From a bacterium (GTDB taxonomy: Bacteria > SZUA-79 > Acidulodesulfobacterales > Acidulodesulfobacteraceae), in NCBI GenBank assembly GCA_021791295.1, contig JAJYWW010000150.1, forward strand, positions 1 to 6,716: DNA of 6,716 nt, in the 5' to 3' direction. Below are positions 1-5,821 of this stretch, in pieces (position 1 is the stretch's first letter; each line of letters begins with the position of its first letter). The position numbers were made by a program, and so were the translations under genes. Below the pieces are notes generated by a model. That model was given only the letters and a program-made list of their open reading frames with translations, was not told where the DNA came from and did not search any database.

Positions 1-2
1 GC

Positions 3-275
3 ATTACCGATTTTATATTCGTGGCAAGCGGTTCTTCGGACAGACACCTTAACACGATAGCCGATAACCTGCTGTCTTCTTTCAAACAAAAACCTCTTGG
101 ACAGGAAGGAATTTCTACGCCGGGCGTAAGATGGATAGTCATCGATTACGGCGGTATTATGGTTCATTTAATCCACGACGACTTGAGAAATTATTATAAT
201 ATAGAAGGCTTGTGGCCGGAGGCTAAAGAATTAATAGTAGAATCTTCGTTCGGCGAAACCTCAAACGTTAATTAA
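3..275 (+). CDS. rsfS: Ribosome silencing factor RsfS, 3' part (truncated by window start)
   Basis: RsfS (RsfA/YbeB/Iojap family) binds ribosomal protein L14 (uL14) on the 50S subunit and blocks subunit joining when nutrients are short. The frame is open from base 3 to the TAA at 273-275, giving 90 visible residues. The family is usually about 105-130 aa, so some 20-40 N-terminal residues lie upstream. Family hallmarks are seen: an ITDFIFVASG strand, then SSDRH followed by a helix, then W-x-x-x-DYGG-x-x-VH, and near the end R-x-YY-x-x-E-x-LW. A GTG at 21 could be called as a start, but the conserved ITDFIF strand precedes it in frame, so it is internal. The end of the chain (SSFGETSNVN) looks like an unstructured tail. 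In many bacteria nadD precedes rsfS and rlmH or gpmI follows. Here a lapAB-type gene comes next. Confidence 0.93.
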   Translation: MTDFIFVASGSSDRHLNTIADNLLSSFKQKPLGQEGISTPGVRWIVIDYGGIMVHLIHDDLRNYYNIEGLWPEAKELIVESSFGETSNVN

Positions 276-285
276 AAACATAAAC

Positions 286-306
286 GTTATAAAGTTATAA
301 AGTTAT
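286..306. repeat. Short tandem repeat, 8-bp unit GTTATAAA, about 2.6 copies
   Basis: The gap after rsfS holds GTTATAAA at 286-293 and again at 294-301, followed by a partial GTTAT at 302-306. It begins 10 bases after the rsfS stop codon. It could be a simple AT-rich expansion or a pair of half-sites for a regulator. Nothing else supports a binding site. The rest of the 131-base gap (276-406) shows no stable GC-rich hairpin, no RNA gene and no convincing -35/-10 pair. Confidence 0.6.
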
Positions 307-406
307 TTTTAAATGTAAACGAATAAAGGCTATGAGCGTATATGCGGCAAATAAACCGTAATAAATGATATTTATAAATATATAGAATAAAAGGCAGACG
401 TCAAAT

Positions 407-1777
407 ATGTATATAATAACCGTCATAGTAGCGATTCTTATTTTAGTCGCATTTTTTGAATACCTTTATGCCCTTAATCCTCAGAGGGTTCCTCTGCATT
501 ATGCCCCTGGAAAACTTTACGTTATCCATAATTATCTTATAATTTACATATTCGCCGCATTCCTGATAGGAATAGCGATTATTTTAATAATAAACGTTTT
601 AAAAGATTCTATAGTTCAGATCAAAAATATATTTTACAAAAGAAAGCAGTATATAAAAACCGAACTCGACAATTCCGTAAATAAAGCGTTTGAAGCATAC
701 ATTAAAGGACAGTACGATAAGGGAATAGATTTAATAAAAAAGTATTTAATTAACTATCCTAATAATATAGGGGCGTATCTTCTGCTTGTAAAAATATATA
801 AACATAAAGGAAAGATGAAGGAAGCGGAAAATGCCTTGAATAGAGCATTAGAAATAGAAAAAGAAAACGTCACCGCGTTAAATGAAGCAGGTAATCTTTA
901 TAAACTCAATAAAGATTACGATAAAGCCGTTTTTTATTTTAATAAAGCGCTTGAATATTCATCCGACGATCTTTACGCCATATCCCAGTTAAAAGATATT
1001 TTTATAAAAAAAGAGGAATGGAAAAACGCTTACAGGATGTCCAAACTTTTTCTTTCCCAGTCGAAAGACAAAGATATAAACAAAAAAGAAGAACAGGTTA
1101 TGCTGGGGTTAAAATATGAATTCGGCAAATATCTTCTCGAAACCGAAAACGATACGGTAAGATCAATGAAGCGCTTCAATCAGGTGCTTAGTCAGGATAA
1201 AAATTTCGTGCCGGCTTATTTGTCTTTAGGCGATGCTTTAATAAAAAAAGAAAAAATAAACGAAGCTTTTGAATTATGGGAAAAGGCATTTCTTAAAACA
1301 TCTAATTTAGCTATTGCAATAAAAATAGAGGATGTTTCGATAAAGACCAATCACCCCGAAAATATAATAAGATTTTATCAGGAGCTTATTTACGACAATC
1401 CTGAAAGATGGGAATACAGGCTTTTTCTAGGAAAATTGTATATAAGGTTAGAGATGATAGACGACGCTATAGAAACTTTATCTTTAATTCCGGCTAATAT
1501 TTTTAAGGATAACGCCTTAAATTTACTGCTCGCGGAATGTTATTTTAAAAGAGGAAAATATAACGATGCCTCGGTAAACTTTAGAAAAGCCCTTAAAAAT
1601 AACTATCCCGTTAAACTGCCTTTTGTATGTTCCAACTGCGGCCATACCTCTTATAATTATTCGTCTATATGCCCTTCCTGCAATAAATGGAACACTTATA
1701 ATATTAAAACTGCCGGCACGTTATATGAAACCGCCGCTAAAGACGATGAAAAAAATATTTCCTCTCTGCTTAGATAA
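407..1777 (+). CDS. lapB: LapA-LapB fusion: membrane-anchored TPR protein with C-terminal zinc ribbon (LPS assembly regulator)
   Basis: LapB (YciM) of enterobacteria sits in the inner membrane, faces the cytoplasm, and helps FtsH degrade LpxC, limiting lipid A synthesis. This 456-aa protein has a hydrophobic helix at about 1-23, a loop at 24-43 beginning NPQRVPLHY, and a second helix at about 44-65. That two-helix hairpin resembles LapA (YciS/DUF1049). Next come about nine TPR-like helical pairs (roughly 90-400). A rubredoxin-like knuckle follows, with C408, C411, C422 and C425. The C-x2-C-x10-C-x2-C spacing equals that of E. coli LapB, and the surrounding residues (CGHTSY, CPSC-x-x-W-x-T) also match. 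E. coli LapB has about 389 aa and one membrane helix, with LapA encoded separately. Here the LapA second helix runs directly into the TPRs. About 31 residues follow the last cysteine. The start ATG has a weak AAGG 12 bases upstream. The LapB assignment is strong. The link to FtsH and LpxC is inferred from the family. Confidence 0.88.
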   Translation: MYIITVIVAILILVAFFEYLYALNPQRVPLHYAPGKLYVIHNYLIIYIFAAFLIGIAIILIINVLKDSIVQIKNIFYKRKQYIKTELDNSVNKAFEAYIKGQYDKGIDLIKKYLINYPNNIGAYLLLVKIYKHKGKMKEAENALNRALEIEKENVTALNEAGNLYKLNKDYDKAVFYFNKALEYSSDDLYAISQLKDIFIKKEEWKNAYRMSKLFLSQSKDKDINKKEEQVMLGLKYEFGKYLLETENDTVRSMKRFNQVLSQDKNFVPAYLSLGDALIKKEKINEAFELWEKAFLKTSNLAIAIKIEDVSIKTNHPENIIRFYQELIYDNPERWEYRLFLGKLYIRLEMIDDAIETLSLIPANIFKDNALNLLLAECYFKRGKYNDASVNFRKALKNNYPVKLPFVCSNCGHTSYNYSSICPSCNKWNTYNIKTAGTLYETAAKDDEKNISSLLR

Positions 1778-1842
1778 ATTTTAAATTAAATTTTCCGGCA
1801 GCACATCAATATATAATATATAAAAATAAAATATTAAAAACT

Positions 1843-3390
1843 ATGCAAAAATCAAAAAAAGCCGTTTTAATAATAATGGACGGCTTCGGCATATCCGAAA
1901 AGATTAAAGGAAATGCAATAATAAACGCCAAACCGGAATTTATAGAAAAACTTTTCAAAGATTATCCATACACTACGCTAAAGGCGCACGGGCTCGACGT
2001 AGGATTGCCCAAAAATACTATGGGCAACTCGGAGGTGGGACATTCCAATATAGGCGCAGGACGTGTAATCATGCAGGATTTAACGAAAATAGACCTGCTT
2101 ATAAAAGAGGATAAACTTAAAGCTAACGGCGTCTTATCAGAATTTATCGAAAAAATAAAAACGGGAAATTCCACGGTTCATCTTATGGGTCTTCTTTCCG
2201 AAAGCGGGGTGCATTCAGAATTAAATCATTTATTATACCTGACGGACATTTTTTATGAAAATGGAATAAAAAAAATTTATATTCATCCTTTTTTGGACGG
2301 CAGGGATTCTCCGCCGCAAAGTTCGCCGGTTTTTCTTAACAAATTAATGGAACATATAAAGCCTTATGCAGGTAAAGTATTTATTTCGACGCTTTGCGGA
2401 AGGTTTTACGCTATGGACAGGGACACGCGCTGGGACAGGGTTGAGGTAGCGTTTAATTTGCTGACTCAGGCAAAAGGAGAAAAAATTAGCAATCCTTTGG
2501 AAACCTTGAAGAAATTTTACGAAGACGGCATTACCGATGAATTTATGCCGGCGATAGTAGTCGACAACGGAGAACAAAACGACGGCAGAATCAAAGAAGA
2601 TGACGGAGTTGTTTTCTTTAATTTCAGGGCAGACAGGGCAAAAGAGATTACTATGGCGCTTACTTTTGCCGATTTCAATTATTTTTCGAGAGGGCAGTTT
2701 AAACCGGTCGAAAATTTTATTACTATGACTAAATACGACGATTCTTTCAAAAGTAAATATATGATAGAGCCTCAAAATTATTTAAATATTCTGGGTGAGG
2801 TTATATCGAATCTCGGTTTTAACCAGTTCAGGATAGCGGAAACCGAAAAATACGCGCACGTAACCTATTTTTTCAACTGCGGAAGGGAAGAACCGTTTAA
2901 AAATGAGGAAAGGATGCTGATATCTTCTCCAAGAGAGTTTAAGACCTACGATTTAATACCAGAAATGAGCGCTTTTAAAATCAAGGACGCCATTATAGAA
3001 AAAATTAAATCCGGCAAATATGAATTAATCGTATGTAATTTTGCAAATTGCGATATGGTTGGACATACCGGCAATTACGATGCGGCTATAAAAGCGGTGC
3101 AGACCGTAAACTCTGTAATTAGCGAGATAATACCGGTAATTTTAAGCCTCGGCGACTGCGTGTGCGCTATAACGGCAGACCACGGCAATGCCGAAACTAT
3201 GATAGACGATGACGGCGAACCTATGACCAATCACACTCTTAATCCCGTGCCGTTCGTTATAGTTTCAAACGATTGCAAGGAAATTCCGCCTTTAAAACCA
3301 GGGAGGCTTGCGGATATCGCACCGACGGTTTTAAAACTCATGGGATTAGAAGTGCCGGCCGAAATGACCGGACGCGTTTTATGGGAATAG
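1843..3390 (+). CDS. gpmI: 2,3-bisphosphoglycerate-independent phosphoglycerate mutase (iPGM)
   Basis: GpmI interconverts 3- and 2-phosphoglycerate in glycolysis and gluconeogenesis, using two Mn2+ ions and a phosphoserine intermediate in the cytoplasm. The 515-aa length is typical. By alignment to the well-studied Bacillus enzyme, S63 in GNSEVGHSN is the phosphorylated serine. Metal site ligands are D404, H408 and H464 for one ion and D13, S63, D446 and H447 for the other. Substrate residues are also present: H124 (SGVHS), GRDSPP at 153-158, R187, R193, R262 and R265 in FRADR, and K336 in ETEKYAHVT. C345-C346 region: the usual FFFNGG reads YFFNCG, so one glycine is Cys346, which is unlikely to abolish activity. 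The start was chosen because the family begins a few residues before the V-L-I-x-M-D-G strand. No clear Shine-Dalgarno precedes it. The gap after the lapAB-type gene is 65 bases, and the 3' end overlaps the next gene by 10 bases. Confidence 0.97.
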   Translation: MQKSKKAVLIIMDGFGISEKIKGNAIINAKPEFIEKLFKDYPYTTLKAHGLDVGLPKNTMGNSEVGHSNIGAGRVIMQDLTKIDLLIKEDKLKANGVLSEFIEKIKTGNSTVHLMGLLSESGVHSELNHLLYLTDIFYENGIKKIYIHPFLDGRDSPPQSSPVFLNKLMEHIKPYAGKVFISTLCGRFYAMDRDTRWDRVEVAFNLLTQAKGEKISNPLETLKKFYEDGITDEFMPAIVVDNGEQNDGRIKEDDGVVFFNFRADRAKEITMALTFADFNYFSRGQFKPVENFITMTKYDDSFKSKYMIEPQNYLNILGEVISNLGFNQFRIAETEKYAHVTYFFNCGREEPFKNEERMLISSPREFKTYDLIPEMSAFKIKDAIIEKIKSGKYELIVCNFANCDMVGHTGNYDAAIKAVQTVNSVISEIIPVILSLGDCVCAITADHGNAETMIDDDGEPMTNHTLNPVPFVIVSNDCKEIPPLKPGRLADIAPTVLKLMGLEVPAEMTGRVLWE

Positions 3391-4311
3391 TTGCGTTTAT
3401 TTATCAAGGCCATGCAGTAAGATTGGATGTTTTTTTATCTGCAAAATTTTCCGATAAAACAAGAACTTTCATTAAAAAGCAGATTTTAAGCGGAGCCGTA
3501 AAGGTTAACGGAGAAGCGGTAAAAAAACCCGCATATTTATTAAAAGACGGTAATTCCGTTGTTTTTGACGAACCCGATCCGGTTAAGCCGGGCATAAAGA
3601 TATTCGACAGAGATATTGAAATAATTTATGAAGACGAATATATTGCGGCCGTAAATAAGCCTGCAGGTATTTCGTCCCATCCGGGAAAAGGCAATTACGA
3701 CAATACGCTTGTTAATATTTTAATGGGGAAGATTTCCGATCTGTCGGGTATAGGCGGAGTAGAAAGGCCGGGGATAGTTCACAGGTTAGACAAGGATACT
3801 TCCGGCATTATGCTTATAGCCAAAAACGATTTTGCGCATAACGCTCTTGCGGAAAGTTTTAAAAACATATTTTGCGGCGGTTTACGGTATTATAGCTCAA
3901 AAAAGCGGATGCATGGAAGGATTTATAAAAAGGGACGCCAAAAGCAGGGTTAAGATGACAATGGATAAAAAAGAAACCGGAAAATACTGCCTCACCCGCT
4001 TTGAGAACATAAAACATATAAGGGGTGCGGCAACGCTCCTTAAGGTTTTGCCTGAAACGGGAAGAACGCACCAGATAAGAGTTTCCCTTTTTGAGGCGGG
4101 CTATCCGATAGTAGGAGATAAGCTATATAAAAGAAAAGATATAGAAAACAGATTTAAAAGTTTAAATTTCGTCAAAAGGCAGATGCTTCATGCTTATATG
4201 CTTGAATTCCCCCACCCTGCGAATAAAGAAAAAACGGTATTGAAAGCGGAATTTCCCGACGATATGCTATGGCTTTTGGATGATTGCGGCGATAAAGATG
4301 CACTATTATGA
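3381..4311 (+). pseudogene. RluD-like 23S rRNA pseudouridine synthase, frameshifted (apparent 17-nt loss at about 3851-3867)
   Basis: RluA/RluC/RluD-family enzymes turn specific uridines of 23S rRNA into pseudouridine. The first frame starts at ATG 3381, inside the end of gpmI. It has an S4-like RNA-binding segment (about 13-63, RLDVFL to VVFDEP), NKPAG at 92-96, and the catalytic HRLDKDTSG with D137. After FKN (160-162) it leaves the family pattern and stops at 3953, a 190-aa product. The rest of the enzyme continues in the +1 frame: KTYFAAVYG, KRDAKSRVKM, TGRTHQIRV, YPIVGDKLY, RQMLHA and FPHP, ending at TGA 4309-4311. Simply joining the frames loses about six residues containing the family R-x-V-x-K motif. 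Reading 3851-3867 twice restores one 315-aa frame with FKNRKVLKTYF. The usual family size is 310-330 aa. Adjacency to pgeF, as rluD-yfiH in E. coli, supports an RluD-like role. Real mutation and assembly error cannot be told apart here. Confidence 0.9.
3851..3867 (+). other. 17-nt segment where the RluD-like frame breaks (collapsed tandem repeat)
   Basis: The segment is GGAAAGTTTTAAAAACA. In the upstream frame its codons give E-S-F-K-N. In the +1 frame the same bases give K-V-L-K-T and join to YFAAVYG. A tandem second copy would add 17 bases, shift the frame by the required amount, and create AGG (Arg) at the joint, giving E-S-F-K-N-R-K-V-L-K-T-Y. This matches the expected RluA-family sequence in both length and motif. 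Only one copy is present in this window, so the duplication is inferred. Confidence 0.75.
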
Positions 4312-5069
4312 TTTATAAGATAGACAAAAACGAGTTGAATCTTGACGAATTTGGAATAAAATACGGTTTTATGGATGGTTCTATCGATTTTAATACGGCT
4401 GGTCCGGCAGTAGAATCGGCAAGAAAAGAGTTTTTAAACATCGTTTCCGAAGACTATTCGTATGAAGTAAAACAGAGCCACAGTGTAAATATTAACGTTT
4501 TAGACGAAAAATTTAAAGAAAAAGCAAAAAATAGCCGCAGTTTTTTTGATAACGTCGATGCGGATGGAGTTTTTACGGGAGATAAAGGCATCGTTTTGTG
4601 CATAAGGACGGCAGACTGCGTTCCCGTGCTGTTCGCCGGCTTTAAAGGTAAAACCGCTACCGCCGTTGGCGCCGTACATTGCGGCTGGAAAGGATCATAC
4701 GGAGGAATAATAAAAAATGCCGTATCTATTATGATAAGCAGGTTCAATATAGATGCCTGTTCGATTTTGGCGGTTATAGGCCCTTCTATATGCAAGAAAT
4801 GTTACGAAGTTAAAGAAGATTTCTTAAATTTATTTTTAAAGCAAAATAATTTAAATATAAACTTTTTTCAACAAAAAATCGAGGGCGGGAAAAACAAAAT
4901 CTTTTTCGATTTAAAATCTTTTATTAAAAATGAATTAATTTTTAACGGATTAAACGGCAAAAACATTTTCGATATAAATAAGTGCACTATGGAGAATGAA
5001 AATTTTTTTAGTTACAGGCGCAATAAGACCGACAAAAGGCAGGTTTCTTTTATCTCGATAGAAAATTAA
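4308..5069 (+). CDS. pgeF: PgeF/YfiH family (laccase-domain, LACC1-like) peptidoglycan-editing or purine nucleoside enzyme
   Basis: This family binds zinc. It has been described as a peptidoglycan-editing enzyme that removes mis-incorporated residues from UDP-MurNAc precursors in E. coli. Related YfiH/LACC1 proteins show purine nucleoside phosphorylase or adenosine deaminase activity, and the older name is polyphenol oxidase. At 253 aa it has normal length. Signature motifs are in order: KQSHS with H58, DADGVFT at 84-90, RTADCVPVL with C104, AVHCGWKG with H124 and C125, GPSICKKCYEV at 158-168, and CT-x6-FFSYRR at 226-238. H58, C104 and H124 correspond to the zinc ligands H71, C107 and H124 of E. 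coli YfiH. The start ATG overlaps the stop of the preceding gene (ATGA), suggesting translational coupling. No good Shine-Dalgarno is visible. In vivo substrate is not decidable from sequence. Confidence 0.93.
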   Translation: MIYKIDKNELNLDEFGIKYGFMDGSIDFNTAGPAVESARKEFLNIVSEDYSYEVKQSHSVNINVLDEKFKEKAKNSRSFFDNVDADGVFTGDKGIVLCIRTADCVPVLFAGFKGKTATAVGAVHCGWKGSYGGIIKNAVSIMISRFNIDACSILAVIGPSICKKCYEVKEDFLNLFLKQNNLNINFFQQKIEGGKNKIFFDLKSFIKNELIFNGLNGKNIFDINKCTMENENFFSYRRNKTDKRQVSFISIEN

Positions 5070-5095
5070 AGAGCATAATGGAGCTTTATAAATAA

Positions 5096-5725
5096 ATGAT
5101 TAAAATAGGATTGACCGGCTCTATAGGTTCAGGCAAGACCACCGTGCTTAATTTATTTAAAAATTCCGGCTTTTTAACGGTAAATCTCGATGAAGAGGCA
5201 AAAAAAATTTATAAAAAAAACAGCTTGGAATATAAAAAAATTGTTGATTTTTTTGGAAATAAAATCTTAAATAAAGATTATGATATAGACCGCAGTGTTC
5301 TTGCCGGTATAATTTTTTCGGATATTTCAAAGAAAAAAGTTTTAGAAGATATAGTTTATCCTGCTTTGCGGCAAAATATAGACGTATTTCTTGCCGAAAG
5401 CAGCGAGAGCGTCGCCGTTATAGAAGGAGCCGTTATTATAGAATCGGGATATTATAGGAATTTAAATAAAACAGCCGTAGTAACCTGCGATTTTTCAAGA
5501 AGACTTATGCGGTCTTATAAAAAATTCGATATAGAAGACTTTGTTAAAAGAGATAAAAATCAATTAAGCCAGAAAGAAAAAATTAAAAAATCGGATTTTA
5601 TAATAAACAATAATTTCGGATTTAAATTTTTAATTCCGCAAATCGAATCTTTTGTACAATTTTTAAAAACTATATACGGAGAGAAACTCAAATCTATTCC
5701 GATAAATATACCTGTTTCGCAATAA
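5096..5725 (+). CDS. coaE: Dephospho-CoA kinase
   Basis: CoaE uses ATP to phosphorylate the 3'-hydroxyl of dephospho-CoA, the last step of CoA synthesis, in the cytoplasm. The 209-aa length matches the family (about 200-210). The P-loop GSIGSGKTT is at 8-16 (K14, T15). Other family positions are the D32 acidic strand end, D65-R66 before a leucine helix, LEDIVYP at 83-89, R138 and R152 in the lid region, Q156 before an E-K pair, and SDFIINN at 166-172. Several normally conserved residues differ. The usual D-A-D is N-L-D (N30), the H of I-x-H-P is Y88, and the P-L-L of the D-x-P-L-L strand reads A-V-I (112-114). The fold and P-loop make CoaE by far the best call, but it is a divergent copy. GGAG at 5080-5083 lies 12 bases before the ATG. 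It follows pgeF by 26 bases, probably in the same transcript. Confidence 0.9.
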   Translation: MIKIGLTGSIGSGKTTVLNLFKNSGFLTVNLDEEAKKIYKKNSLEYKKIVDFFGNKILNKDYDIDRSVLAGIIFSDISKKKVLEDIVYPALRQNIDVFLAESSESVAVIEGAVIIESGYYRNLNKTAVVTCDFSRRLMRSYKKFDIEDFVKRDKNQLSQKEKIKKSDFIINNNFGFKFLIPQIESFVQFLKTIYGEKLKSIPINIPVSQ

Positions 5726-5789
5726 GCGATAATATTTAAACAATAAATAAACAAAACGCATAAAAATATTATAAACATTCGGCATTGAA

Positions 5790-5795
5790 TATAAT
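5790..5795 (+). promoter_or_regulatory. Candidate -10 element (TATAAT) upstream of the GAF/GGDEF gene
   Basis: A perfect TATAAT lies 26 bases before the next start codon, in the largest gap (96 bases) downstream of the gpmI cluster. The bases 15-18 nt upstream (around 5766-5774) contain no recognisable TTGACA, and the DNA is very A+T-rich, so chance matches are expected. It is offered only as a plausible start of a separate transcription unit. I see no terminator hairpin in 5726-5821. Confidence 0.3.
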
Positions 5796-5806
5796 TAAAG
5801 AAGAAC

Positions 5807-5812
5807 AGGAGG
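5807..5812 (+). promoter_or_regulatory. Strong Shine-Dalgarno AGGAGG for the GAF/GGDEF gene
   Basis: AGGAGG ends 9 bases before the ATG at 5822-5824. It is the only full consensus ribosome binding site before a start codon in the window. It fixes the start of the last gene, whose frame is otherwise open to the window edge. Confidence 0.85.
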
Positions 5813-5821
5813 CATTATTTA

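Noticed and set aside
332..361. Tiny ORF (9 codons, MSVYAANKP) before the lapAB-type gene, possible leader peptide
   Set aside because: The only Shine-Dalgarno-like bases are too close to the ATG. The peptide has no attenuator-type residue run, and no alternative hairpins or terminator follow it.
1812..1817. TATAAT upstream of gpmI as a promoter
   Set aside because: It lies in a simple AT run (ATATATAATATATA) with no recognisable -35 at the right distance, so chance occurrence is likely.
1962..2775. Minus-strand open frames within gpmI, and similar ones at 3231-3595, 3859-4071, 4454-4795, 5560-5778 and 6412-6651
   Set aside because: They lie opposite genes with clear family motifs, have no recognisable protein pattern or ribosome binding site, and are explained as antisense shadows of the coding strand.
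3853..3866. Programmed ribosomal frameshift at TTTTAAAAAC in the RluD-like gene
   Set aside because: A T-TTA-AAA slippery heptamer exists but it is in phase with the downstream frame, not the upstream one. The needed shift is +1. Any shift here would also leave the protein without the six-residue R-x-V-x-K segment, which the 17-nt duplication model restores.
5730..5772. Inverted repeat ATAATATT (5730-5737) and AATATTAT (5765-5772) after coaE as a terminator
   Set aside because: The stem is entirely A-T, the loop is about 27 bases and no U-tract follows. AATATT is also self-complementary, so such matches are expected in this base composition.
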